Positions 17,862 through 26,723 of a stretch of DNA of 64,000 bases are shown here, piece after piece. Position numbers and translations under genes: made by a program. The DNA is from Corticicoccus populi. Lineage in GTDB: Bacteria > Bacillota > Bacilli > Staphylococcales > Salinicoccaceae. Below the pieces are notes generated by a model. That model worked only from the letters and a program-made list of their open reading frames with translations. It did no database searches and was not told the DNA's origin. The stretch covers positions 124,001 to 188,000 of the forward strand of contig NZ_JBHUOQ010000003.1 in assembly GCF_042686195.1 (NCBI RefSeq), written 5' to 3'. Each line of letters starts with the position of its first letter. Positions within the stretch are counted from its first letter, which is position 1.

Positions 17862-18878
17862 TTAGGAATAACGTTTTGTTACAGATTTATTTTTTTGTTC
17901 AAACACTTTATTGTGTGAAGAAACCATGCCTTCAATACTTGCTTCCTCATCAAGAAATACTTTTACATGATTGGCTGCGATACCTGCTTCTGTAAAACAG
18001 CCCGCGATTAAATGAATTCTATGATTATAATCAACCTGATCGCCGCATGCGAAAATGCCCGGGATGTTGGTATCGACAAAATTCTTTGTCCGGATTACCT
18101 GATATTCCCCGAAATCAAGGTCATTTTCGATTGTTTCGAGAAAATGTATGTTTGAATCATATCCATGGTTAATCAGAACCTCATCGATTTCTATAATCGA
18201 CCCGTCGGAAAGACTCACGTGATCTACATGGGCAGGATCCTTTTCGGCATGGAGCGCTTCGATTGTGGTGGATTCTTTGATGGTGACAGCTTTAGTTTTT
18301 AATTTTTCAATACTGCCTTCATGTGCCTTCAGCTCGCCGCTTCGGTGTATCAGGGTAACTTCAGCTGCGATATCGGACAATGCATCCGCCCAGTCAATTG
18401 CTGAGTTGCCGGAACCGGAGATAATGACTTTCTTATTTTTAAAACGCTTCATCTGTTTAATCGTATAGTGCAGATTGGTTAATTCGAATTTCTCACTTCC
18501 CTGGACGTCCAGTTTTACGGGCTCCCATATACCGCGTCCTGTTGCGATAATAATGGATTTCGAATAAAAAGAACCATTATTTGTGATGGTTTCAAAATAA
18601 TTTTCGTGCTTTTTAATGTCTTCACAGGTGGTGCTCACACTGATATCCGGCTGGAATACTTTAGCTTGTTCAATCATCTGCATTTTTATACTGTTTGCAG
18701 GCGCCGGGGGTACTGCTCCGATGTCCCACACTATTTTTTCAGGATATAAGTTTAATTTGCCGCCGAGTTCACTGTGGTGTTCTATAATCTGTACTTTGAG
18801 TCCGCGGAGTCCTGAGTAGAAGCTCGCATATAATCCTGCAGGTCCGCCTCCGATAATTAATACATCAGACAATTTCAT
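17862..18878 (-). CDS. iruO: Iron-regulated ferredoxin-NADP reductase-like flavoprotein (IruO type)
   Basis: 338-residue thioredoxin-reductase-like flavoprotein without the CxxC redox pair. The FAD motif is IIGGGPAGLYASFYSGLRG near the N terminus; the NADPH motif is ISGSGNSAIDWADAL near residue 155; the second FAD contact is GIFACGDQVDYNHRIHLIAG. This is the YumC/type 2 ferredoxin-NADP reductase layout. A perfect Fur box overlaps the promoter, matching staphylococcal IruO, which reduces heme-degrading IsdG/I and ferric siderophores during iron limitation. ATG at 18878 is taken; a GTG four codons earlier is possible, with only a weak RBS for either. The assignment to IruO rests on family plus Fur control; heme substrates are inferred. 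Confidence 0.85.
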   Translation of the reverse strand: MKLSDVLIIGGGPAGLYASFYSGLRGLKVQIIEHHSELGGKLNLYPEKIVWDIGAVPPAPANSIKMQMIEQAKVFQPDISVSTTCEDIKKHENYFETITNNGSFYSKSIIIATGRGIWEPVKLDVQGSEKFELTNLHYTIKQMKRFKNKKVIISGSGNSAIDWADALSDIAAEVTLIHRSGELKAHEGSIEKLKTKAVTIKESTTIEALHAEKDPAHVDHVSLSDGSIIEIDEVLINHGYDSNIHFLETIENDLDFGEYQVIRTKNFVDTNIPGIFACGDQVDYNHRIHLIAGCFTEAGIAANHVKVFLDEEASIEGMVSSHNKVFEQKNKSVTKRYS

Positions 18879-18917
18879 TATGATCCACACTTTCGCTTTT
18901 TTAATAGTCTCAGTTCA

Positions 18918-18946
18918 TTATAGTGCAATTGATAATCATTATCAAT
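18918..18946 (-). promoter_or_regulatory. Fur box and promoter of iruO
   Basis: ATTGATAATCATTATCAAT (18928-18946) is a perfect 19-bp Fur palindrome. On the minus strand TTGATA (18940-18945) and TATAAT (18918-18923), 16 bases apart, form the promoter, so Fur-iron would cover the -35 and spacer. Confidence 0.9.
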
Positions 18947-19040
18947 ATATGCCTGTGATACACGACAGGGAATTGAAACAAATATTTAATCAAATACGGT
19001 ATAATGAAATTAACATAAAAGATTGCAGGAGGACGTATGG

Positions 19041-19319
19041 ATGAAATATTTTGCAGCACTATCACCAATGAAAGATGAACAGAAAAGCGCGGAATACAGA
19101 GCGGAACATTTAGAGTTTTTGAAAGCACAGGCCCAGGCCGGCAGAGTACTGATGAACGGCAGGTTTACAGATGGTGCCGGCGGTCTTGTGATTTATCAGG
19201 CTGATTCACTGGAAGAAGTTCAGGGTATTGTTAAGGAAGATCCATATGTAGTGAACGGTGCGCGTGATGTGGAGATTCATGAGTGGGATATGCAGACAAC
19301 GTATACTTTTGAAAAATAA
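19041..19319 (+). CDS. YciI-family protein
   Basis: 92-residue small cytoplasmic protein of the YciI (dimeric alpha-beta barrel) family: N-terminal FAALSPMKDEQ, central RAEHLEFLKAQAQAGRVLMNGRFTDG (the His and following residues line the proposed active site) and DPYVVNGARDVEIHEWDM at the C terminus. AGGAGG lies 8 bases before the ATG at 19041; the upstream in-frame ATG at 19023 precedes that site. The biochemical role of most YciI proteins is not known. It stands between iruO (divergent) and the surface metallopeptidase gene. Confidence 0.88.
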   Translation: MKYFAALSPMKDEQKSAEYRAEHLEFLKAQAQAGRVLMNGRFTDGAGGLVIYQADSLEEVQGIVKEDPYVVNGARDVEIHEWDMQTTYTFEK

Positions 19320-19406
19320 TTTTACAGCTGTTTCTTTGAATATCACACATTTATTGCGTATACTGACTTACTAAATTCAATTATTCTAAGAAATGGGGAC
19401 TGTGAT

Positions 19407-20882
19407 ATGAAAAATGCCCTGAAACGAAGTATGATACTTGTTATTTTAATGATTGCCGCTGTTACGCAGACAGCAGAGGCTAATGATGATTTAAATAATA
19501 TGGTTGAAGTGAGGGCTTCGGGTGCTGAGCAGCAAAGTGAAGCGGCAGCAATGATTGACAGGCTGTCAAATATTGATGACCGGATTCTGTATGAGGCAAA
19601 CCGGTCTGGTGCGAAGATTATATTGATGGATGAGCCTTTGACGGATCTGCCGGAATTTGCGCATTTATCCGGAATTGTGCCGCGCGGCTGGGAGAGTAAC
19701 GGAAATACCTGGGATGCAGTTCCTGGCGCGGGCGGTTTTATTACAGCGGCAAGAATCGGATACAGCAACCCCGGTAACGGGCATTCTACATCAAATCTCG
19801 AACTTCATGAATTCGGGCATGCTGTGGATTCATATGTTGCAGGATTCACCATCAGTGAATCGGCAGAGTTCAGAGATATAATGAGCAGAGAGAAAAATAC
19901 ATTATTCAGTGATCACGAGGTTCCGGAATATTTTGATGTGCCGTCGGAATATTTTGCTGAAGTGTTTGGCATGTATAACCTGGGCGGTGCAAAACGGGAT
20001 GAGCTTCAATCGAGAGCACCTGAAACATACCGCTTCATTTCAACACTTCACAACCGGCTGATCAGCTTCAGTGAAGTGACAGGAAACACTATGACTGTGA
20101 CATGGGATGATGTGGATGGTGCGGCATCTTATAATATTTATCAGGACGGCGAAAAAACAGCGGAAGTCGACAGCGGCACAGAATCATATACGGCAGAGGA
20201 CCTGGATGTTTCAACAACGTATGAGTTTTATGTGGAGCCTGTGGACGCTTCCGGAAACTCAATTCTTACAAGCTACTTCAGGTATGCAACTACAAGTGCT
20301 GAAGAGGATCCGGATCAGATAGACAGAGAGGCGCTTCAGAGTACTCTCGAAGAAGCGAAAACGCTCGATGAAACATTTGAAGACACAGACTTAAAAACAT
20401 TGATTGAAGAGGCTGAAGCCCTGCTTGATCAGTCATCTTCAGATTTAACACAGGCAGAAGTTAATGACATGAATGAAGCACTGATGTCTGCGATTGAGAA
20501 CGCGGAAACTGCGAGGGACGAAGCAGAGCAGGCAGAATCACAGGAAACTGAGGATGCAGAGGACACTGAAGAGACCGAAGAGGCAGAAGACACGGAAGGT
20601 ACAGAGAACAGCCAGTCAGGCGGAAGTGATACCGGGTCTGAAAGTGAGTCTTCAGAAGAAGGTACAGCATCTGAAGATGAATCTGCTTCTGACGGAGAGA
20701 ACAGTGAAGACAACGAGAGTGCCGGTGATGACAGCGAGTCTGATAGTGTGAGCGGTGACACAGATACAGAAAGCAGCACTGCGGCCAACACAGGCGATAA
20801 TACGATATGGTTTATCGCAGCAGGACTCCTGATCATTCTTGCGGTCGGTTCATTCTTATATATGTTTATCAGAAGAAAATAG
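19407..20882 (+). CDS. Surface metallopeptidase: M34-like domain, FN3, FIVAR, acidic stalk, AANTGD tail
   Basis: 491 residues. Signal peptide about 1-26 (ends TAEA). A zinc peptidase-like domain spans roughly 30-215 with HEFGH at 134-138 and a downstream SEYFAEVFG (178-188) offering the third zinc ligand Glu, the arrangement of anthrax lethal factor-like and Pro-Pro endopeptidases. An FN3-like domain follows (about 221-297), then a FIVAR-like helical segment (about 305-370), then ~85 residues very rich in Glu/Ser/Asp. The C terminus reads AANTGDN, one hydrophobic helix and RRK: the layout of a sortase signal, but with AANTG in place of LPxTG. Extracellular, wall- or membrane-bound location is inferred. 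Substrate unknown. Monocistronic, with its own terminator. Confidence 0.82.
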   Translation: MKNALKRSMILVILMIAAVTQTAEANDDLNNMVEVRASGAEQQSEAAAMIDRLSNIDDRILYEANRSGAKIILMDEPLTDLPEFAHLSGIVPRGWESNGNTWDAVPGAGGFITAARIGYSNPGNGHSTSNLELHEFGHAVDSYVAGFTISESAEFRDIMSREKNTLFSDHEVPEYFDVPSEYFAEVFGMYNLGGAKRDELQSRAPETYRFISTLHNRLISFSEVTGNTMTVTWDDVDGAASYNIYQDGEKTAEVDSGTESYTAEDLDVSTTYEFYVEPVDASGNSILTSYFRYATTSAEEDPDQIDREALQSTLEEAKTLDETFEDTDLKTLIEEAEALLDQSSSDLTQAEVNDMNEALMSAIENAETARDEAEQAESQETEDAEDTEETEEAEDTEGTENSQSGGSDTGSESESSEEGTASEDESASDGENSEDNESAGDDSESDSVSGDTDTESSTAANTGDNTIWFIAAGLLIILAVGSFLYMFIRRK

Positions 20883-20889
20883 AAAATAT

Positions 20890-20920
20890 GTGTCAGCCGG
20901 TTTTCCGGCTGATTTTTTTA
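20890..20920 (+). terminator. Intrinsic terminator
   Basis: GTCAGCCGG and CCGGCTGA arms around TTTT, followed by seven T, directly after the metallopeptidase gene. Confidence 0.88.
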
Positions 20921-20977
20921 TTCTTTTTATGAATTTTATTAACTGTATTTTAAAAATATAATTAAATTTTATTTATT

Positions 20978-21000
20978 TTAAAAGCGTTTTCATATATAAT
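20978..21000 (+). promoter_or_regulatory. cre-like site and -10 of the MurNAc operon
   Basis: TTAAAAGCGTTTTCAT (20978-20993) matches the CcpA cre consensus with one departure (A for G in the TG). TATAAT at 20995-21000 is a -10 placed just after it. CcpA binding here would block transcription of murQ-murP-mupG-murR when preferred sugars are present. The -35 is poor, consistent with an activated or regulated promoter. Confidence 0.65.
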
Positions 21001-21026
21001 GGTGTAAAAAGACAGGAGTGGTATTG

Positions 21027-21893
21027 TTGGGTACAGAAAGCCGTAACAGTAATTCAGAGCAGTTGGATTTAATGTCCGTCAGGGAAATTATTGAATTGAT
21101 GAATGAAGAAACAGAGAAAGGGCTCCGGGCTGTTGAGAATGCGTCACCCAATATTGAGGCGTTAATCGAAGAAATTCTCAATAGAGACTCAGGCAGAATA
21201 ATATATGCGGGTGCCGGGACGAGCGGGAGGCTCGGAGTTCTTGATGCTTCTGAGTGTCCGCCGACGTTTCATACAGATCCAGAAGCATTCATCGGCCTGA
21301 TTGCAGGCGGGGAGAAAGCACTGCGCTTTGCGATTGAAGGTGCAGAGGATTCGATAGAGCTCGGCGCAGCGGATATAGAATCGCTTGGAGTATCATCAGG
21401 TGACTGTGTGATTGGTATTGCAGCGAGCGGCAGAACGCCGTACGTGAAAGGGGTGCTTGAGTCGGCGAAAGAAAAAGGGGCACTGACAGCATCTGTGTCC
21501 AATAATACAGGGAGCGAGATTTCCAAAATTGCTGATTTTGCAGTTGAGGTGGATTCGGGTGCGGAGATTATATCGGGTTCAACCCGTTTGAAGGCAGGCA
21601 CCACGCAGAAGCTGGTACTGAACATGATTTCTACCATTGTCAACATTAAAAGGGGCAAGGTGTACGGAAACTTTATGATTGATGTCAGTGCTACAAATGA
21701 AAAACTGGAAAACCGCGCGGTGAATATGATCAGTGATATCACAGGAGAGGACCGGGAGACATCAAAACGTGCCTATCGTGATTCAGGCAGGCATGTCAAA
21801 ACTGCAGTAGTATCGCTGATTTTAAACGTTGGAGCAGATGAAGCGGAGAAACTGATTGCAAAAGAACCGAATATCAGAAAAATAATTAAATAA
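21027..21893 (+). CDS. murQ: N-acetylmuramic acid 6-phosphate etherase
   Basis: 288 residues with the SIS fold of MurQ. It cleaves the lactyl ether of MurNAc-6-phosphate to GlcNAc-6-phosphate and D-lactate in the cytosol. Landmarks are YAGAGTSGRLGVLDASECPPTF with the catalytic Glu (split over 65-90), GLIAGGEKA, GIAASGRTPYV, SGSTRLKAGTTQK and NFMIDV. Length is normal for the family. TTG at 21027 is chosen because AGGAG lies 8 bases upstream; GTG 21018 overlaps that site. First gene of a four-gene operon; murP follows after 14 bases. Confidence 0.95.
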   Translation: MGTESRNSNSEQLDLMSVREIIELMNEETEKGLRAVENASPNIEALIEEILNRDSGRIIYAGAGTSGRLGVLDASECPPTFHTDPEAFIGLIAGGEKALRFAIEGAEDSIELGAADIESLGVSSGDCVIGIAASGRTPYVKGVLESAKEKGALTASVSNNTGSEISKIADFAVEVDSGAEIISGSTRLKAGTTQKLVLNMISTIVNIKRGKVYGNFMIDVSATNEKLENRAVNMISDITGEDRETSKRAYRDSGRHVKTAVVSLILNVGADEAEKLIAKEPNIRKIIK

Positions 21894-21907
21894 CAGGGGG
21901 AAATAGG

Positions 21908-23224
21908 ATGAAGAATCTGCCAACTACACTGATTGACCTTCTCGGCGGCAAGGAGAATATTACTCATTTATACAACTGTATGACGCGGGTCAGAGTGTCT
22001 GTAAAAGACAGAAGCAAGGTGGATACGGCTGCTTTAAAAGCACTCGATGATGTATCAGGGATTGTCGACGGGGATGAATTTCAGATCATACTTGGCCCGG
22101 GAAAAGCTGAAAAAACACGCCGTGCAATGGAGGAGTCACTGGGTGAAATTGAACAGTCGGAAGACAGTTCCGGGAAAAAGCGCGGTGTAAAATATTTCTT
22201 GAGAAAAATAGGGAATATATTTATCCCTTTGATTCCGGCGCTTGTGGCATCAGGTCTTATCAACGGAGTGGTCAATTTTTCGGTAAACTCAGGCGTTGAT
22301 CCGGAATTAACATGGGTGCAGCTGCTGCAGTTTATCGGCGGTGCATTCTTTACGATTATCGGAGTTCTTGTCGGTTTCAATACAGCGAAGGAATTCGGCG
22401 GTACGCCGGCACTCGGTGCCATCAGTGGTGCCTTGATATTCAACCCGGCACTGGATAGTATGACGCTGTTCGGTGAGAATCTTGTCTCAGGACGGGGTGG
22501 TTTATTTGCGGTATTGATTTCAGCTGCGTTGATGGCTGTTGTTGAAAAACAGGTTCGAAAAGTGGTGCCGAATGCTGTGGATCTAATTGTGACTTCGACT
22601 TTAACGCTGCTTGTAGTCGGACTGATTACTGTCATTGGTATTCAGCCGCTCGGTGCAGTGATGTCATCGGGAATTACTGCAGGCATTGACTGGGTGCTCG
22701 GTGTCGGAGGTCCGTTTGCAGGTGCTGTGCTGGCTTCTACATTCCTGCCGCTTGTTATGGTCGGCCTGCATCACGGTCTGACACCGATTCATCTGGATTA
22801 TATTCAAAATATAGGATACACACCAATTTTAACGATTCTTGCGATGGCGGGTGCCGGACAGGTCGGTGCCGCGATGGCAATATGGGTGAAAACAAAGTCA
22901 AAGCGTCTGAAAAAAATTATTGCAGGTGCACTTCCTGTCGGTTTTCTCGGTATCGGCGAACCGCTGTTGTACGGGGTGACACTGCCGCTCGGACGGCCGT
23001 TTATTACAGCCTGTCTCGGCGCTTCACTCGGCGGGGCATATCAGGCATTGATGACAACAGGAGCCATAAACATCGGCGTCTCGGGGATTTCACTGACACC
23101 GTTAATCGCAGACGGACAGTATATTCATTATATTATCGGGCTATTGCTCGGCTACCTCGGCGGCTTTGTATTGACGTATTTCTTCGGCTTTAAAGAAGAA
23201 ATGGTAGAAAACCTGGACAAGTAG
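21908..23224 (+). CDS. murP: PTS transporter EIIBC for MurNAc (MurP-like)
   Basis: 438 residues. The EIIB domain comes first (about 1-90) with the phosphocysteine in YNCMTRVRVSV; the EIIC membrane domain follows with some ten hydrophobic segments and GIGEPLLYGVTLPLGRPF, which holds the conserved substrate-site Glu of the glucose superfamily EIIC. No EIIA domain is fused, so a shared EIIA (for example that of PtsG) must supply phosphate, as known for other MurP proteins. It imports and phosphorylates MurNAc, or the GlcNAc-MurNAc disaccharide in staphylococci. RBS AGGGGGAAA precedes the ATG. Confidence 0.93.
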   Translation: MKNLPTTLIDLLGGKENITHLYNCMTRVRVSVKDRSKVDTAALKALDDVSGIVDGDEFQIILGPGKAEKTRRAMEESLGEIEQSEDSSGKKRGVKYFLRKIGNIFIPLIPALVASGLINGVVNFSVNSGVDPELTWVQLLQFIGGAFFTIIGVLVGFNTAKEFGGTPALGAISGALIFNPALDSMTLFGENLVSGRGGLFAVLISAALMAVVEKQVRKVVPNAVDLIVTSTLTLLVVGLITVIGIQPLGAVMSSGITAGIDWVLGVGGPFAGAVLASTFLPLVMVGLHHGLTPIHLDYIQNIGYTPILTILAMAGAGQVGAAMAIWVKTKSKRLKKIIAGALPVGFLGIGEPLLYGVTLPLGRPFITACLGASLGGAYQALMTTGAINIGVSGISLTPLIADGQYIHYIIGLLLGYLGGFVLTYFFGFKEEMVENLDK

Positions 23225-23227
23225 GTG

Positions 23228-24241
23228 ATGACATTGATTGAAAGAAGTTTTTATCCGGGAACAACAGAAACGATTGATGACTTAAAGAAAGAATACGGTA
23301 TGACAGGAACGGAATATGTATTTACATCGATGCAGCTGAATCACGATTCTTTTAAGTGGATGACGTCACTTTTTGACTCGGGGTATCAAGTCATTACAGA
23401 TATATCAAAAGAAACACTCCGGGCGCTTGATATGACGGTTGAAATGCTGTATCAGAAATATCCGCAGATCATCTGCAGGCTGGATGACGGAAATTCTGAA
23501 GCGGAAATTCTCAGTCTGTCTGAACGGCATGCGGTTATTTTGAATGCAAGTACTGTGAGTGATACACTGCTTGAAAAAATCAACAGCAAACATAAAATCA
23601 GTGCAATGTTTAATTATTATCCAAAACCTTTAACCGGCATGACTGAAGCGGCAGTGAAAGAATTGACGGAGAAACTCCAGGAAAAAGGGATGGAAGTGTA
23701 TGGGTTTATCCCCGGTTCTATGTCGAGACGGGGGCCGGTTCATGCCGGTCTTCCGACGATTGAGGCGCATCGTTATGACGGAACAATAAAAAATTATTTA
23801 AGTTTGAAATCGTTAAATATTGATAAGGTATTCCTCGGAGATGAGTATCTGACAGAATGTGAAGTGACTGAGCTCGCGGCTTTAAAAGACGGCGTGCTGA
23901 AAATGAAAATATCTACGGAATACCCTGATATTTTTGAGAAGGTAAATGATTTTAAGGTTTCAGCGAGGCGGGATCAGTCTGCATATCTTCACCGCTTTTC
24001 AGGAACAAGAGGACAGCTCCGGAAATTTACTTTAAAAGATTCCGACAGGGTGAAACTTATTTCAAAAGGGGATATTTTAATAGACGGTCCTGAAACACCG
24101 CGATATGCCGGAGAAATTCAAATTGCCCGGAGGGACGCATTTGCGGGGAATTATCCGTTTTATAAAATCGGCGAGACAGCGGAAGAGAACCTGCTTGAGT
24201 ATATTCCGGAACAGTATACAATTCAATTCGAATGGGAGTAG
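23228..24241 (+). CDS. mupG: 6-phospho-N-acetylmuramidase MupG (DUF871)
   Basis: 337 residues of the former DUF871 family. It hydrolyses MurNAc-6P-GlcNAc taken up by MurP, giving MurNAc-6P for MurQ and GlcNAc. Recognisable are FTSMQLNH, FNYYPKPLTGM, YGFIPGSMSRRGPVHAGLPT and IEAHR in the TIM barrel, and a smaller C-terminal beta domain with RGQLRKFT. The start is uncertain: GTG 23225, ATG 23228 and TTG 23234 all lie within 10 bases, and AGGTG at 23223-23227 fits the TTG best by spacing. The gene directly follows the murP stop, as expected for a coupled operon. Confidence 0.92.
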   Translation: MTLIERSFYPGTTETIDDLKKEYGMTGTEYVFTSMQLNHDSFKWMTSLFDSGYQVITDISKETLRALDMTVEMLYQKYPQIICRLDDGNSEAEILSLSERHAVILNASTVSDTLLEKINSKHKISAMFNYYPKPLTGMTEAAVKELTEKLQEKGMEVYGFIPGSMSRRGPVHAGLPTIEAHRYDGTIKNYLSLKSLNIDKVFLGDEYLTECEVTELAALKDGVLKMKISTEYPDIFEKVNDFKVSARRDQSAYLHRFSGTRGQLRKFTLKDSDRVKLISKGDILIDGPETPRYAGEIQIARRDAFAGNYPFYKIGETAEENLLEYIPEQYTIQFEWE

Positions 24242-24245
24242 GTCT

Positions 24246-25100
24246 ATGTATTCAGTAATGAAACACATCAAACAGCAGTATCCGGATATGAAAAATAAGG
24301 AAAGGCTGATTGCAGATTATATACTCGGCAGTAAAGAAAAATTCCGCACATCAAGCATTGCGAAAAATGCGGAAGCTATCGGAGTCAGCCAGGCGAGTAT
24401 TACTAACTTTTCAAAGAAACTCGGTCTAAAAGGTCTGAGCCAATTGAAAATGGAGCTCGCAAAAGAAGAAACGGCAGATCGTCCGGAGTACACTGCAGCA
24501 CTGTCGAGCGCAGATACTGTTAAGGACACTCTGGATAAGGCGCTGAATAATACTGTAACAGCACTTTATAATACGCGTAAGACGGTGGATTCACTAATGA
24601 TTGAAAAATCCTGCCGGATATTGTCCGGTGCCGATGAAGTGATGTTATTCGGTATAGGCGGCTCGAGAATCCCGTGTGAGGATTTGTATTTGAAGCTGAG
24701 CCGTATCGGCTTCAGGGTGGATGTGCCGTTTGACAATCATGTAGCGTTGACTAAAGTGGCTAATCTGAAAAAAAACAGCGCAGTAATTTTATTTTCCACA
24801 TCGGGGCGGACAAAAGAAATAATAGATATACTCAACCGTACGAAAGAGTACGGGGTGACATCTATTCTCGTCACTCAAAATGTGAATTCAATTGCGAGAA
24901 ATAAGGCGGATATTGTCCTGTCTACATCACTGGAAGAAAATAATATCAGGATCGGTACAATGACCGCACGCATATCACAACTCTATCTGGTGGATGTCTT
25001 GTTTATGCAGACGGCTGTTCAGCTCGGCAGTGATGTATTTGATAAATTGACTGAAACACATGATGCAGTGCAGCAGTATAAAGTGGATAAAGAAAAATAA
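24246..25100 (+). CDS. murR: RpiR-family regulator of MurNAc catabolism
   Basis: 284 residues: N-terminal RpiR helix-turn-helix (about 1-77, with VSQASITNFSKKLGLKGLSQLK) and a C-terminal SIS sugar-phosphate domain (about 105-260, with GIGGSRIPCED and FSTSGRTKEIIDIL). The ligand is probably MurNAc-6-phosphate, as for other MurR proteins. It is the last gene of the murQ-murP-mupG-murR operon, 4 bases after mupG. ATG 24246 has GGGAG about 7 bases upstream; the longer in-frame reading overlaps mupG for 140 bases and is rejected. The operon ends at a strong hairpin. Confidence 0.92.
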   Translation: MYSVMKHIKQQYPDMKNKERLIADYILGSKEKFRTSSIAKNAEAIGVSQASITNFSKKLGLKGLSQLKMELAKEETADRPEYTAALSSADTVKDTLDKALNNTVTALYNTRKTVDSLMIEKSCRILSGADEVMLFGIGGSRIPCEDLYLKLSRIGFRVDVPFDNHVALTKVANLKKNSAVILFSTSGRTKEIIDILNRTKEYGVTSILVTQNVNSIARNKADIVLSTSLEENNIRIGTMTARISQLYLVDVLFMQTAVQLGSDVFDKLTETHDAVQQYKVDKEK

Positions 25101-25130
25101 GAAGGATGCCCGGCATCCTTCTTATTTTTA
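25096..25130. terminator. Bidirectional terminator after murR
   Basis: AATAAGAAGGATGCC and GGCATCCTTCTTATT are fully complementary, with T-run on plus and A-run on the other side; it also overlaps the stop of the convergent M20 peptidase gene. Confidence 0.92.
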
Positions 25131-26723
25131 TGCAGTAAAGAATTTTTGAATCATCCGGGCAAGCAGCCGGGGAGTAACTGTAAAGGCGCTTTTTTTATGG
25201 AGGCGTTCACTGATTTTATGGGCATCTTTACCAAAAGGTCCGATATTAATAAACGGTGCCTGAAGTTTCTGCATGTCACTGAAAGGGACAGTATAGGTAT
25301 ATCCCCACATCGGCGTGTTATCAATATAAGTTAAATAACTTTTGTCGTCTGCATCATATGTGACATAGCTTAAGTCGGATATACCGTTAAAATAGTGGAC
25401 GACATTGGTGTCGATATCATCATTCTTAAGTTCTGATTTTGTGAATGAAACAATGTCCTGAATCAAAGGATCGTCAGAATTATTGACCGACGGATAGTAA
25501 GGCGGTGCAAAGAATGTCACAATCAGCGGAACGAGTTCTTTACACTGATTAATGAAGCTGTTGACGACTTCAAAGGATTGTGTCCGGTCATCTAAATGTC
25601 GATACTGTGAATATTTATTAATCAGTGCCTCAACAGCAGCACTGCCGATTTTATTTACCGTATAGTCTTTCAGTTCTTTGTAGGTCATTGTTTTTACTTC
25701 ACCGACAGGCGAAGCGTGTTCCCGTTCACATAAATGCTGATAGTGCGTGTTCATCTCTGAAGCGGCATTTTCTGTAATGCGGTTGAACGTACTGAATACC
25801 TCTTCCTCAGTCTGTTTCATCGTGAACACATTATACAGTGATGCGACATGGTTGGTTGTCTGGGTGGAGTAGTCGGCTTTTAAATCATACGTTTTTAAGG
25901 TGATCGGAAGTGGTGTAGTTTCACCGAAATGTGTTTCTTTAAATGAATTATTGAACTCCATTTTTCGGTTTAAAAATGACGCCATGTAATTAGCATTTAA
26001 TCCGCGGAGCGGCTCTCCGGCATGTGTTTCCACCCCGTAAAATAATGCAGACGGCATCATTTTACCGATTGAACCGGTGTAGATATAATAGTTTTCATCA
26101 TCGGGTTTCTGAGTGAAACTCGGCTCACAGTTCAACATCAGTGAATAGTTCAAACTGTGTTTTTCACTCAAGGATTCATAACATTTTGCAGCGGTTCTCA
26201 TGCCCGCTGAATCAACCTCTTCATCAGGAACAGCTGTCAACAGAAGATTGACAGGCCATTCTTCAATGACTGCTTTCTCAATCAGGTGCATCTGCAGGGC
26301 AAGTCCCATCTTCATATCCATCGTTCCCCGGCCGAACAAGTATTCATCCGATTCAATGTCATGCCTGATGCTTTCTTTGAAGTCATGAGAGATACTCTTA
26401 AAGTATTCAGTCAGTTCCCGGGGTTTGAAGGCGAGGTCTTCGACTGCGCCGAACTCCCCGGTATGTACCGTATCGAAATGACTGATAAAGATAATTGTTT
26501 TGACAGCCTTCTTAGACTTGTAGAGTGCAGTAAGCGTATTTCTTTTTTTTCCGGCATCGTGGAGTTCAATATATTCAGAATGTGAGCGGAAATAATCGAG
26601 CTTCATCAGCTCATCTTTTAACAAATACGGAAATGAAATTTCCCCCTCAGTGCCGGTTCTTGAATCAAAAGAAACCAGCTTACATATTAAGTCCTCAAGT
26701 TGTTGTTCTGTCTGCCAGAGCAT
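25128..26723 (-). CDS. M20-family peptidase, RocB-like
   Basis: 531-residue zinc hydrolase of the M20 family, of the long RocB type (arginine-utilisation protein RocB). Metal-site landmarks are ISHFDTVHTGEFG near residue 80, FGRGTMDMKMGLA near 133 and AVPDEEVDSAG near 163. The long insertion and C-terminal region (YFNGISDLSYVTYDADD) are typical of RocB. It should cleave an amide bond in a small peptide or N-acyl amino acid in the cytosol. Its ATG abuts the gntR stop, with GGAGGA inside the end of gntR, so both are co-translated. Operon: aminotransferase-gntR-M20, divergent from a TRAP importer, suggesting that it degrades what the TRAP system imports. Confidence 0.87.
   Translation of the reverse strand: MLWQTEQQLEDLICKLVSFDSRTGTEGEISFPYLLKDELMKLDYFRSHSEYIELHDAGKKRNTLTALYKSKKAVKTIIFISHFDTVHTGEFGAVEDLAFKPRELTEYFKSISHDFKESIRHDIESDEYLFGRGTMDMKMGLALQMHLIEKAVIEEWPVNLLLTAVPDEEVDSAGMRTAAKCYESLSEKHSLNYSLMLNCEPSFTQKPDDENYYIYTGSIGKMMPSALFYGVETHAGEPLRGLNANYMASFLNRKMEFNNSFKETHFGETTPLPITLKTYDLKADYSTQTTNHVASLYNVFTMKQTEEEVFSTFNRITENAASEMNTHYQHLCEREHASPVGEVKTMTYKELKDYTVNKIGSAAVEALINKYSQYRHLDDRTQSFEVVNSFINQCKELVPLIVTFFAPPYYPSVNNSDDPLIQDIVSFTKSELKNDDIDTNVVHYFNGISDLSYVTYDADDKSYLTYIDNTPMWGYTYTVPFSDMQKLQAPFINIGPFGKDAHKISERLHKKSAFTVTPRLLARMIQKFFTA

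Noticed and set aside
20471..20790. Acidic Glu/Asp/Ser-rich repeats as DNA tandem repeats
   Set aside because: Low-complexity coding sequence without a regular repeat unit at the DNA level.
20429..20836. Long minus-strand reading frames rich in Ser within the metallopeptidase gene
   Set aside because: They are complements of the Glu/Asp/Ser repeat region, lack an RBS and lie inside a supported gene.
24105..24245. Longer N terminus for MurR
   Set aside because: It would overlap mupG by over 130 bases and add non-homologous residues; ATG 24246 has a proper RBS.
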